NCBI RefSeq assembly: GCF_040954645.1
Contig: NC_092813.1
Coordinates: 23,815,235 to 23,879,234, forward strand
From: Diabrotica undecimpunctata
Taxonomy: Eukaryota > Arthropoda > Insecta > Coleoptera > Chrysomelidae
Length of the DNA stretch: 64,000 nucleotides
Reading direction: 5' to 3'
Shown here piece after piece: positions 20,744 to 30,590 of this stretch; the stretch's first letter is position 1; every line of letters begins with the position of its first letter. The translations under genes and the position numbers were made by a program. The notes beneath the pieces were generated by a model. The model did no database searches. It saw only the letters and a list, made by a program, of their open reading frames with translations, and was not told where the DNA came from.

Positions 20744-23047
20744 TAGGGATGGCGGTTTTGACAAAACACCGGTTTTCGGTTATACCGGTTTTTTTGCTTA
20801 CGGTTTAATCTGGCGGTTATAACCGGCCAAAAAAAACCGGTTTTTCCAAAAACCGGTTTTCGGTTTTTTAATCCAATAGTTACAAAGTTACATTTACAAT
20901 GCACTTTAGTTTGCGATACTTCATTCGACTCGATATCAATATGATCAAAATTAGTACTATCGAAAGAACATCAATATCAATATAAATAAAACACAATTTT
21001 TAATAAAACCATTTTATTCTATTAATTATTATATTTATTTATTATTTTATTATTAATATATATTTAGTGATTATTATTAAATATAATATAGCGTAAGATT
21101 AATATATACATTGCAATAATATACAATAAAAGAATATGAAGTAATATTTTAAGTAAAAAAGTATAGGTTAGAAGGTTACAAATACGTTATATTATATGAC
21201 TGAAAACGGATCACTTGGCAGCAAAGGCCGCTGCAGATATAGAGTCAAATCATTTGAAAAAGAACTTTGAATCTATGTGTCCTGAGAACTTGAACCGAAA
21301 CCACTGTTCACCAACTCCAGATCGTGTGAAGACCAAAGAGGGTTTGATTTTAAACTCATTTTGGCTTCTTCATTCTGGAAGGAGCAGGAAGGAGAAAGTT
21401 TTCCGATTTCGGTAAGGTACGTCCTAACTTCCGAGCCTAAATGGGATGTGACTGTCTCCGCTATATACGGATTCAGATATAGTTTTTTGATCCTCGGGTC
21501 CGTGATTGTAGCATGGCAAAGCAGGAGATTTTGTAAAGGCCTAGTGCCCCTCTCTTAAAGGCTAGTTATAAGCTTTTGGTATAACTTTTGAGCTGTACTA
21601 AGGCTTGGCTTGAGGTTTTTTAAAAATCTTTCGATAATAGACACAACGGGGATAACAAGGCTAGCAGTAATGTACTGGGAACTTGAGATCTCCTTTGTGG
21701 CCTCATCAAAAGGCGATAAAATGCTTACAATTTCAGTGATTAGTTTTATATCTGAATCTGAAATCATCCTTGGTGCTTTTTTAATTGAGGGATCTGCCAA
21801 TATTGCAGCTATATATGGGGACATTAGTGTAAATCTTTTAAGCATATGGTAGACAGAATTCCATCTGGTTGTAGTCAGATGCAGAGAGCAGTAAACCAAA
21901 ATTATTATACTACTGCTCAACAGAGAGCGCTAAAATAATTCAGGTTCTATTGTCAATGAATATAATGAGAGTAAAATATAATATGCAATTATTGTATTCA
22001 ATTAATGATGCAAATTTAATTTACAATTTAAAAATATAATCCTCTAAAATACCCACCAATTTTCCTATCCTCCCAAACCCAAAAAATTCCCCACCCCAAC
22101 CATTTCAACTTATAAAAAATTTCCCAGACTCTTTCAAATGGGATTTAAAAAAAAATAATATCAACATAAATATTTTACTTAAAAATAAATTGAATAATGC
22201 AATTCATCTTTTATTTTTACTACCATCAAAAAAAATTATCATGTATTACTTTTAACACGTTTGTATATTTGTATAATAGGTACATTTTAACTCATTTAAT
22301 ACTTCCTGTATGTGTGTATCGTTTTGAAAACGTAGGGAAATCCTTGGAGATTCGTATTCGTAATCGGTAATTCGATATTTATAGTCAGAACATTATTTTT
22401 GGTTTTTGTTACTTAGTGAAAAATTCTTCTATTAATTTAATTTTATCTGACTCATCTATATTGACAATTCAGACATACATTATACATTTTAAAGTAGACG
22501 ACTTTAAAATGATATTGCCAATATTGTTGAGTTGCGTTCTTTTTTTTTTTTTTTTTTTTTTTTGATTAGAATTTAATTATTAGAATTTTTAAATTTCAAA
22601 TTATTTTTGGTAATCAGAAACAACTAGAAACAACCATTCACCCACTTTCAATGTCAAGAGTCAAGTGTGAAAAATAGATGATGTAAAAGATCACTTCTTA
22701 TGTAAATATTATGATTACAAATACCTTTCTAACGAAATATTATAATAAAACTTAATTGTTTCTGGCTGATGAGAGTTTGCACTTTCAGTTTGCTCCTGTA
22801 TTTATAAAATAAAATAAAATTTGAATTATGGTTTTGTTTGGAATAATTACTTGAAAATAATAATTATGATTGGGATCCAAAAAAATACCTAACGTAATCA
22901 TAATCACCGTAAAAACCTAATAACCGGTTTTTACTTTAAAAATAAAAAACCGGTTATAACCGGGACAAAAAAACAACCGATAAAACCGGTTATTGCGAAG
23001 TAAAAAACCGGTTTTCGGTTAAAACCGGTAGGTTTTTCCCATCCCTA
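20744..23047 (-). mobile_element. hAT DNA transposon, 2304 bp, with 8-bp target duplication
   Basis: Ends read TAGGGATGG... and ...CCATCCCTA, and the flanks repeat GTAAATAT (20736-20743 and 23048-23055), the 8-bp duplication typical of hAT. Both ends are packed with AACCGG/CCGGTT words (20770-20870 and 22920-23030), likely subterminal transposase sites. Only part of a transposase remains, on the minus strand. A T24 tract lies at 22540-22563. Confidence 0.92.
21200..21920 (-). pseudogene. hAT transposase C-terminal relic
   Basis: The frame 21555-21920 contains TTTRWNSVYHMLKRF, IVSILSPFDEATKEISSSQYITASLVIP, the central hAT region (RW motif and insertion domain). Further along the minus strand, shifted frames show LLCHATI-DPRIKKLYLNPYIAE and DLTLYLQRPLLPSDPF, the C-terminal hAT dimerisation region. 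The BED finger and first catalytic Asp regions are missing. Non-functional; the element would need a helper. Confidence 0.8.
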
Positions 23048-23230
23048 GTAAATATCCTCTCTACAATCAACAACGAAGTAACAACAAGATACCAGGAGCA
23101 CTTCTATAAGCTCTAGGTGCAGACTACAACTTTAACAACACTCTGAATTTATTCTCTGAAGACTCTGAAGACATTAATAAGTACCACAATATTTAATAAA
23201 CCAAATTGTAAGGCAGTAATTGTACCTAAT
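23048..23230 (+). pseudogene. 3' continuation of the split RNase H non-LTR element
   Basis: Immediately after the right hAT duplication the text resumes the Cys-motif frame (CKYPLYN...), then a few dozen codons and 3' untranslated AT-rich DNA. Removing hAT plus one duplication joins it to 20743. Confidence 0.65.
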
Positions 23231-23442
23231 GTATTCCATAAATTTTTCGCTAATGGCTATTTTTTGGTCGATGCGGTTTTCTAAATAAACAAAAAAAACT
23301 ATAAAACTAAAGTTTATTCTATAAAATAAAGAAATAAAAAAATATATAGTGATTACCTATGATATGCAAAATAATATAGCAGCAACATTAAAGATTTTCA
23401 TTTATTTTTTAGTAAATTACTATATATTTTTTTAAGTTTTAC

Positions 23443-23727
23443 CTTATTTAAAGCACTTGTGTTCTTGTGGTAAGTGACAAATGCTATTCCGACTATTATG
23501 GCAAACAGCAGTGATAAAATGTAACAATAGTTTTTCCAATTTCCATTTGAAATACTTTGTGGCTCTTCGACAGAAGCACTTTTATCGAATGGTAAATTAA
23601 ACGATTTATCGCTTACACAGTAAAGAGGCTCTTCCTTTGTTCGAATTGGTGCCCAAGTCGAACGTAACGTGTTGCTGCGTTGAAGATAAAAGCACCTGTC
23701 AACGTTTTCTTCACTTTTTTCCATCAT
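23443..23727 (-). CDS. Possible host first coding exon with one membrane segment
   Basis: ATGATG at 23722-23727 opens ~95 residues before GTAAAA at 23442, a plausible splice donor (AAG/GTAAAA). The encoded start is hydrophilic (EKSEENVDRCFYLQRSNTL), followed by a Ser/Pro-containing stretch and one clear transmembrane helix NYCYILSLLFAIIVGIAFVTY near the end of the exon. This would be a single-pass protein with its N-terminus before the helix. Without a splice the frame runs on to 23398 with low-complexity Lys/Asn. Not a transposon family I recognise, and composition differs from the neighbours. An LTR element lies only ~45 bp upstream of the ATG. Confidence 0.4.
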
Positions 23728-23770
23728 TTTGGACGAAATTTTTCAACACTAGTAAAATATACAATATACG

Positions 23771-24036
23771 TGTGTTATGGCGAGCACGCCACTGTGTGTG
23801 TGTTTTATCTCAATATTCAGACTACTTAGAAGATGATAAACATCCACGCTGAGTATCTCGAGGTGTTTACGATATTATCAAGAACTATGAGAGGTTTTTA
23901 GGATAGTTTGTAATTCTTAAGTTAGTATAGTCTTATACCCTAAACTGTTAACATCTAAATAAATTTGTGCATTTCATTCAGAGTTACGTTATTTAATTCT
24001 CCAACGAACACATATCATTTTATAGAGAATAAAAGT
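23771..24036 (+). repeat. 5' LTR
   Basis: Begins TGTTATGGCG and ends AATAAAAGT. Contains AATAAA near its 3' end. Partner of 26556-26823. Confidence 0.85.
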
Positions 24037-24119
24037 AGCGCAGTCAGTAGAATTTCCAATTAGAAAAAGTAAAGCCTTTTTTTAATCGATTTTTATCGTT
24101 AATTGGAAAATTGGAGAAT

Positions 24120-24530
24120 TAGTGACTTAGTATTTGAGTTCCGAGTGTAAGGCCACGAGGAAGGAAAACTGAATGAACCCGTAAGCAACTTCGAAGAATT
24201 CCAAGTGTAAGGCCACTTTTTGTGTAAAGCCACAAAGTAATTCGGAAGTTCTGGGGAGGCGCAACTAGCAACTTCGTGAAATCTTCTCTACCAGCTTCAG
24301 TGAAAAGCCACTCGACCCTGGAAACGGTGAAGCATTTCCACAGAAGAAGCAATATCTCGGCTACCATTCCGACTACATACAGTTTAGAATTTCGACCAGT
24401 TCCAGTGTAAACCCAGTTGATCCAGAAGGTACAACGTTCTTCACCCGTTCTCTACCCGTTCCAGTGTAAATCCACTTGATCTGAGACGCTGCAACGTTTT
24501 CGACCAGTTCCGGTATAAAGCCACGTTCTC
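24120..24530 (+). repeat. Degenerate leader repeats in the LTR element
   Basis: About six imperfect copies, spaced roughly 40-70 bp, of a motif like TTCCAGTGTAAAGCCACTTGA (for example near 24137, 24199, 24297, 24400, 24460 and 24508). They lie between the primer site and the Gag start. They could serve packaging or regulation; no ORF runs through them. Confidence 0.6.
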
Positions 24531-24680
24531 ACGGAAATACTTGAGGTTAGTCGAATTATATTAATTTTTTATTTGTTTTCATTTTTTTTATTTACTCTGT
24601 TTCGCAATTTTCAAACTTTTAAGCTATCATATCTAGTATTTGCATTTTTTTTAATTGTTTAATTTATTTTTGATAATACA

Positions 24681-26258
24681 ATGGCAACTAACGACGTAAC
24701 AGCAACTACGCCAATAATTTTCGCTACCACTTCTAATAATTATATTAATTGTGACAAAGCTATCAAGCTTATAAATGTTTTTGATGGGTCCTCTTCAAAA
24801 TTACATTATTTTATAGATTCTGTTGATTTCATTTTTGCAAAATTTGACCCAGCGGAATTGCAAATTTTTCCTTTTATTGTAAAAAGCAGGTTAGAGGGAA
24901 AAGCTCTTGATTTCATTGGCTCGAAAGAATTTTCGACATGGCCAGAGATAAAAAATGCTCTCCTTTCTCAGTTTGGTGAAAATTTGGATTTGCAGTGTCT
25001 AAATTTTGAGTTATGTCATTTTAAGCAACGTTCTAATGAAAAGCCTACAAATTTCGTTGATAGAATTGAAAAACAATTAATAAGAATCAATAAAGTTATC
25101 AAATACGATTCAAATTTGAACAATGTTGAGAAAAAATGTTTAAATAATTTTCACAGTAAAACTGCAATTCTGACCGCTATTACGGGCATAAAAGAACCTT
25201 TGTGTCAAATGCTTCGCTCTTTAAATCCTAGTTCGTTAATTCAAATTAAGCAGATTTTAAACGATTATGAAAACCAACAATATTTCAAACAAACAAATGA
25301 CAATTTTTCTAAATTAAATATAAATAATGACAATGAAATTTTTTCAAGTACTGCAGGTACGCAAAAAACATTTTCTGATCCCGGTTCAACAAATCAATCG
25401 ATAAATCCACCAATTAAATTAACCATTCCAAAGTGCACTGTTTGTCATAAATATGGACATAAAGCAGAAAAATGTTATCGTAAACCACAATCTCACAATG
25501 TTGTTCATAATACCTATTGCGACAACGATCGTTCAGAAAAAGAAATAGAAATCGAAGTTGATCAGGATTTTTTTAGAGCAAGTGCCGCTGACAACGTTAC
25601 AGTTTACCAAGTAGCAAATAAACCGCTTCTTTACGCGCATATTAAAAATTTGAATATAAAATTATTAATTGATTCAGGGGCAGCTATATCAATATTGAAA
25701 CCAGGTAAAATTTTAGACTCTTATCACTTTAATCATGAAAATTTTGAAATATTTGGTATTAATAACGAACCAGTTCAAGTTACAAAGAGCGTAAACTTTA
25801 AGTTATTTTCGGGTGTTCAAAAATTCTATATAGTTGACATAAATTCTCCTTTTGATGGAATACTTGGTTATGATTTTTTAGAAAAGAATAAATGTGTTAT
25901 TGATTTTGGTTTAAATACTTTATTTGCTAATCGCGAGGAAATCCCATTGTTTCAATCTGATCAGGAACATAATATACTTAGTGTAAATAATATACACGAA
26001 CATCAAGTCCGAAGTAATAATGTTATTGACGTAACTGAAAAAATCGATACTATTGTAAGTAAACTAAAATTAGAAGCTCTGCCAAGAATTCGATTAAACC
26101 ATGTCCATCAAAAACAAAATGAATATACCGAATTTGAGAATATTAAAACTAACTTAAATTTAAATAATTTCTCCTACTCTAATGAGCAAATCAAATGTAT
26201 ATCATTTCGAAAATTTCATTTTAATAATGCAAAACCATTTTATGATGCGATTGACTAA
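24681..26258 (+). CDS. Gag-protease polyprotein of the LTR element
   Basis: 525 residues with an ATG start. The N-terminal ~200 residues form a Ty3/gypsy-type Gag (FDGSSSKLHYFIDSVD...LEGKALDFIG). A CCHC knuckle CTVCHKYGHKAEKC sits near residue 253. An aspartic protease follows with LLIDSGAAISIL (catalytic DSG) near 330 and GILGYDFLEKNKC near 392. The frame then continues ~120 residues with no known domain and stops before any reverse transcriptase. The ORF is open and the LTRs are alike, so the element is young, but it must rely on a partner for reverse transcription and integration. Confidence 0.85.
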   Translation: MATNDVTATTPIIFATTSNNYINCDKAIKLINVFDGSSSKLHYFIDSVDFIFAKFDPAELQIFPFIVKSRLEGKALDFIGSKEFSTWPEIKNALLSQFGENLDLQCLNFELCHFKQRSNEKPTNFVDRIEKQLIRINKVIKYDSNLNNVEKKCLNNFHSKTAILTAITGIKEPLCQMLRSLNPSSLIQIKQILNDYENQQYFKQTNDNFSKLNINNDNEIFSSTAGTQKTFSDPGSTNQSINPPIKLTIPKCTVCHKYGHKAEKCYRKPQSHNVVHNTYCDNDRSEKEIEIEVDQDFFRASAADNVTVYQVANKPLLYAHIKNLNIKLLIDSGAAISILKPGKILDSYHFNHENFEIFGINNEPVQVTKSVNFKLFSGVQKFYIVDINSPFDGILGYDFLEKNKCVIDFGLNTLFANREEIPLFQSDQEHNILSVNNIHEHQVRSNNVIDVTEKIDTIVSKLKLEALPRIRLNHVHQKQNEYTEFENIKTNLNLNNFSYSNEQIKCISFRKFHFNNAKPFYDAID

Positions 26259-26555
26259 ACGAAGTTGAAGTGTAACACGACAAGTAGTAGATATGAGCTT
26301 TAATTATCCATATTATAAAGGAATTTTAATCAATAATAACTGTAATATATAATTCGATTACCTTGTGGTACACTTCATCTACGGCTTTCTCATAACAACA
26401 AAAGTAGAATAAGTTATTGCCGGTTGGTTTTTTTGTTCCATGTGGACCTACCTGCCCTGTACGGAGTATGAGAGGCTCTTCACTACAAGTCAAAACTTCG
26501 AAGCTGCAAAAGAAGCCCTTCTTGGACACCCCAGCTTCGGTCTTCAGGAGGGAGG

Positions 26556-26823
26556 TGTTATGGCGAGCACGCCACTGTGTGTGGGTGTGTTTTATCTCAA
26601 TATTCAGACTACTTAGAAGATGATAAACATCCACGCTGAGTATCTCTAGGTGTTTACGATATTATCAAGAACTATGAGAGGTTTTTAGGATAGTTTGTAA
26701 TTCTTAAGTTAGTATAGTCTTATACCCTAAACTGTTAACATCTAAATAAATTTGTGCATTTTATTCAGAGTTACGTTATTTAATTCTCCAACGAACACAT
26801 ATCATTTTATAGAGAATAAAAGT
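26556..26823 (+). repeat. 3' LTR
   Basis: Starts directly after the polypurine tract with TGTTATGGCG and ends AATAAAAGT at 26823. Confidence 0.85.
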
Positions 26824-27201
26824 CGTGTCCTCTGGTGTGCATTCAACTGAACTACAGTAGCAAATGACAAACAGTAACTAAGCAGCTATTAAATTTCGAA
26901 GCTTATGTGAATCATTCATTTCACAGAATATTAGCATTATTCGATTAATAGTCACCCACGTAATTGTTTTGCAATTAATCTTTGTACTGCTGGTTTACAG
27001 TTTTTCTAATTATAAAAGATATTATTTAGACTAATTGGCGTCCTAGTTTTTAAGTTTGACTGTATGTATTGAGTATTTTTTGTTTTTTTATTGAAAAATA
27101 TTATTATCTTTTTATTATCTAGCTAGTATTTATCTATCTGTTTTCTATTAAGAGATAATTAAAAATTATACAGATTCGCACCAGGGAAATCAACACGTGA
27201 G
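26824..27201 (-). other. Continuation of the sequence upstream of the possible host exon
   Basis: Read on the minus strand this joins, across the LTR element, to the upstream side of the 23727 ATG. It has an initiator-like TTCAGTT near 26847-26853, so a transcription start here with the LTR element in the leader is conceivable. No ORF. Confidence 0.3.
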
Positions 27202-27348
27202 CAGATATATAACACCAGACAAGAAAATAGGAAAAGCGCGAGAATAAATATTCCAATGCTGTTCTGTTTCGTTGATTACACAAAGTCTTTCGATTCAGTA
27301 CAATGGGATCCCATCTGGAGTATAATAGGAAATATGGAAATTCATTAC
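27202..27348 (+). pseudogene. Non-LTR RT relic, motif A part (first piece of a split element)
   Basis: An open stretch reads INIPMLFCFVDYTKSFDSVQW, the RT motif A region (FVDYxKxFD). The next RT piece, KKGTRQGCILSP, lies at 27575-27613 and the YADD piece lies at ~35285. The element has thus been split by later insertions. Confidence 0.75.
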
Positions 27349-27351
27349 CAC

Positions 27352-27534
27352 CTAGTTAACCTGAAAATAAATGTGTATAACTGAGCCAAAGTTGAAGTAC
27401 AGGGAACATAACAACTTCACATAGAATAGAGTCACCAATTCAGCATTGCGGCGCCTTCTCCATTCTCCTGTCAATTCATCTCTTTGAGGTCTAAATATCA
27501 TTCTGAGAACCTTCCTTTCAAATACATATTTCAA
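27352..27534 (-). pseudogene. Non-LTR RT C-terminal fragment inserted in antisense
   Basis: KYVFERKVLRMIFRPQRDELTGEWRRRRNAEL is the tail region of another endonuclease-RT (F-ERK-LR-IF-P...TGEWR-R-N-EL). It lies between motif A and motif B of the plus-strand RT relic, in the opposite orientation. Confidence 0.65.
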
Positions 27535-27574
27535 ATTTAATCCATTTCAAAAAATATTCAAATGCCTTTGCAAA

Positions 27575-27613
27575 ACAAAGAAAGGCACTAGACAAGGCTG
27601 CATACTATCACCA
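27575..27613 (+). pseudogene. Non-LTR RT relic, motif B scrap
   Basis: KKGTRQGCILSP is RT motif B. The frame breaks at 27613 because a gypsy element begins at 27614; ACCA (27610-27613) is the target duplication. Confidence 0.75.
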
Positions 27614-27755
27614 TGTAGCGAGATTAAATAAAACGAGCGGTTCGAATTTATATAAATATATTTCATCACCTACTTCTTAGGTTTCATTCTTGCATCGAGA
27701 ATCGTATTGATCTTTCATTCTGTCACTGGCTAACTGGATGTATTGTCGGGCAAGT

Positions 27756-28811
27756 TCATGAATGTTGTTCATTCTTAACTTCAGGCGGTCGATATAATCT
27801 TCGCTTGCAACATGTTCTTCGGAAGGTCTGCAGCCAAACTCTAGGTTCGCAGGGCAAACGAACTTCACGACCTAACATCAGGCAGGTTGGAGTCTGGCCT
27901 GTAGTTTCATTCACAGCCGAGCGGTATGCCATTAGAAATAAATAAATGTGCTGGTCCCAATCTCTTTGATGTTCTGATACAACTTTGGACAGGTGTTTAC
28001 CCATTGTTCGGTTCATTCCCTTGACCATTCCATCTGATTGAGGATGCAGGGGTGTCGTTCTGGTCTTATTGACACCAATCAATTTACAAACGTTTTGGAA
28101 AAGGGTTGACTCGAAGTTCCGCCCTTGGTCGGAGTGGATCTCCAAGGGAACACCAAATCGGCTAAAGAATTCTTTAACAAGTACTTCTGCAATGGTAGCA
28201 GCTTCTTGATTTGGTATCACATAGGCCTCAGTCCATTTCGTAAAATATTCCATGGCTACCAGGATATATTTATTTCCAGCATTTGTCTCTGGAAGTGGAC
28301 CTGCAATGTCGATTGCTATTCTTTCCATAGGACTACCAACATTGTACTGTCTCATGGGTGCCCTCTTTTTACCAGCCGGACCATTACTGGTTGCACACAG
28401 TTCACATTTCCGGCACCATCTTCTTACATCATCTTTACAGTTCACCCAATAGAACCGTTCTCGAACCTTTTGCAGAGTCTTCGTGATACCAAAGTGTCCA
28501 CCTGATGCACCGTCATGCAACTGACGCAATACTTCTGACACTTTACTTTTAGGTACAATCAACTGCAGCTTAGTTTCTGTACCAACGTCGTTCTCAAAGG
28601 TTCTATACAGAAGATCATCTTTCAGTACTAGGCAATTCCATTGGCTCCAGTAACACTTGACTTCTGGACTACATGCACTAATGTCTTGCCAAAAAGGTCT
28701 TTCACTTCGACGCATCCAATCCAATACTCTTTTTATACATGGATCATCTGCTTGAGCGTCTTGTAGCTGTTGAGGCTGCCATTGATCATTAATGACGGTG
28801 GTTCGTCTCAC
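27756..28811 (-). pseudogene. Gypsy integrase, catalytic Glu replaced
   Basis: Open for 351 residues. A zinc-binding H-H-C-C region (GGHFGITKTLQKVRERFYW...CELCATS) precedes the core: IDIAGPLPE (first Asp), HSDQGRNFES (second Asp) and HPQSDGMVKGMNRT. In this family the third catalytic residue is the Glu following GMV; here it is Lys, so strand transfer should fail. Residues after GREVRLP shift frame and continue to ~27677 with YIDRLKLRMNNIHELARQYIQLASDRMKDQYD, the C-terminal helix region. Confidence 0.85.
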
Positions 28812-28819
28812 GGGGCAAA

Positions 28820-29280
28820 GCGTTCTTCTAATTTAAGACAGTGATTACAATTTGCACTGCACGGCCGTCTCGAAAGGGCATCAGCATTTGAATGAACTCT
28901 GCCAGCCCTGTGTTCGATCTCGTAATCATATTCTTGTAATCGTTCTAACTATCTTGCCATCTGGCCCTCTGGATTACGGAATTGTAGGAGCCATTTTAGA
29001 GCAGCGTGATCCGTGCGAAGAAGAAACTTTCTGCCATACGAGTATTTATGGAAATGCTCGCAAGCCTTTACTACGCCTAACAATTCTCTCCTAGTAACGT
29101 AACGCAATAGTTTCTTTCTGGTTTCGACAAGACTTTGCTAAAGTAAGCGATGACTTTCTCCTGTCCATCTTGGATTTGGGAGAGAACAGCTCCTATTGCA
29201 CTGTTGCTTGCATCGGTGTCCAACACAAATTTTCCTGCCTACATAGGGTAGCTTAAAATCGGTGCGCTGGTGAGAGCCAT
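28820..29280 (-). pseudogene. Gypsy RNase H region, frameshifted
   Basis: Shifting frames show LDTDAS-NS-IGAVLSQIQDGQEKVIAYFSKVL, RRELLGVVKACEHFHKYSYG and DHAALKWLLQFRNPEGQMAR, the typical LTR-retrotransposon RNase H order. Stops and frameshifts near 29100, 29240 and 28950 disable it. Confidence 0.75.
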
Positions 29281-29646
29281 TTATAAGTGTTCGAAAGCTC
29301 TTTGACACTCTTCGCTCCATGTAGATTCTTTGCCTTCTTCTGTCAACTTTGTTAATGGCTTGGAGATGTTGGCAAATCCTTTTACAAAACGTCGGTAATA
29401 TGTACATAGGCCAAGAAAATTTATAATTTCGTGTTTATCTCTTGGTACAGGCCAATCCTTAATTGCTGCAAGTTTTTCAGGATCAGCTGTTACACCATTA
29501 CTTGCTACAATATGTCCCAAGTACTTCACTTCTCGTCGAAACAAGTGACATTTCTTTGGACGTAACTTCAAATTCGCTGCCCGCAATCGTTGAAAGACTT
29601 CTGTTAGATTCTTTGATGGTGTCTTCGGCTTTATCTCTTTTCGCAA
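29281..29646 (-). pseudogene. Gypsy RT thumb/connection fragment
   Basis: LTEVFQRLRAANLKLRPKKC, VKYLGHIVASNGV and INFLGLCTYYRRFVKGFA are the last part of a Ty3/gypsy RT. The palm with the YxDD motif should precede it but has been deleted; the upstream frame jumps directly from the region before RT into this thumb. Confidence 0.85.
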
Positions 29647-30175
29647 ATGGAAGTCGTCTAGGTTGCTGTTTGATTGGCTGAGCGTCTCCGGTATTAATTT
29701 TATGCTTTACTATGCTTGTTTTGCTATTATCCTTCTTATCCAAGGCAAAAATATCTTGAAATTCTATCAGCATAGATTTCACTTTTTTAGTTCGTTCATC
29801 ATCAAGATCTTGGCACGTTTTAATCATCGTCTCAACAAGCTCCTTTGGATATTTGGATTTCGACGTTTTCTCATTAGTATTCATGGAACAAATCGAAGCC
29901 ACGGGAACACACTGTCCGATCAAAGTTCTTTTAATTAACTTAATAGCAGTTCCCTTTAAATTCATAACTCTTACAGGAACGACATCTCGAATTCTCACCA
30001 AAGCTTTTGCCGTTAGGAATTCGGCATTATTCACATCTTCGACCATCCTTAAACTTCCCTCTCGGCAGTAACCATCAGGTCTGGTCATTAAAATTTTCTC
30101 ACTATTACCGGGTATTGTTACGTCACAAGTAGTTATTAAGTTGATAACATCTTCTTTGTCTTCATAAAACGGCAA
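29647..30175 (-). pseudogene. Gypsy pol segment between protease and RT
   Basis: Part of an open frame of 225 codons (29498-30175). It includes LMTRPDGYCREGSL, an approach segment ending KHKINTGDAQPIKQQPRRLP (start of RT fingers) and then breaks into the thumb in another frame near 29640. No palm motifs remain. Confidence 0.75.
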
Positions 30176-30532
30176 CTATTCACCACTGATCTCGAGAACT
30201 CCATCTTTGACATTCAATACAGCCCCAACTTTCCTTTGTAAATCCATCCTTAATATGAACTCGTCGGAGATATCTGCAATTAATACTCTATGTTTCACTG
30301 TGGTCTGGCCAATGGATACTGACATATTAGCCTCGCCATATGTATTAATTATCTCACCAGTTGCTGTTCTAAGCTTTACTGTTGCAGGCGATAATTTAAG
30401 ATTGCCTCGTACTACTTCTGGCCGTGCAATAATTCTCGTTGCACCTGTATCTACCAAAAACGATCTACATTTATTATTGATACGACCCTCGATGTACAAG
30501 CTATGAATTCCACCTGAGGACGTAATATTCAC
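30176..30532 (-). CDS. Gypsy aspartic protease
   Basis: 118 residues with SFLVDTGATRIIARPEVV (catalytic DTG) and later VLIADISDEFILRMDLQR, the flap-to-C-terminal pattern of retropepsins. It directly follows the Gag zinc knuckle region in a different frame and runs up to the RT approach segment; a -1 or similar frameshift or splice would link them. Confidence 0.8.
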   Translation of the reverse strand: MNITSSGGIHSLYIEGRINNKCRSFLVDTGATRIIARPEVVRGNLKLSPATVKLRTATGEIINTYGEANMSVSIGQTTVKHRVLIADISDEFILRMDLQRKVGAVLNVKDGVLEISGE

Positions 30533-30590
30533 AGTTACTATGGGGCTGTGTTTCTCGAGGTCAGCAGTTGCCCCTTGGTGTCGACCCGTT

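Larger units (their letters stand above)
23771..26823 (+). mobile_element. LTR retrotransposon encoding only Gag and protease
   Basis: LTRs at 23771-24036 and 26556-26823 are ~98% identical; the main difference is a short GT expansion near 26580. The internal part has a leader, one Gag-protease ORF and an AGGAGGGAGG polypurine tract (26546-26555) just before the 3' LTR. Text after the 5' LTR (GCGCAGTCAGTAG) is a likely tRNA primer site. No reverse transcriptase or integrase is present, only a small scrap near 26487-26530 that reads FEAAKEALLGHPSFG, possibly the RT/RNase H junction. CGTGT flanks both sides (23769-23773, 26824-26828); depending on the exact LTR start it may be the target duplication. 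Confidence 0.88.

Noticed and set aside
20744..20752. Telomere-like TAGGG
   Set aside because: It is the hAT inverted end, confirmed by its partner and the 8-bp duplication.
22760..22790. CTGATGAGAG as a hammerhead core
   Set aside because: No GAAA or stem II follows, and the flanks do not pair.
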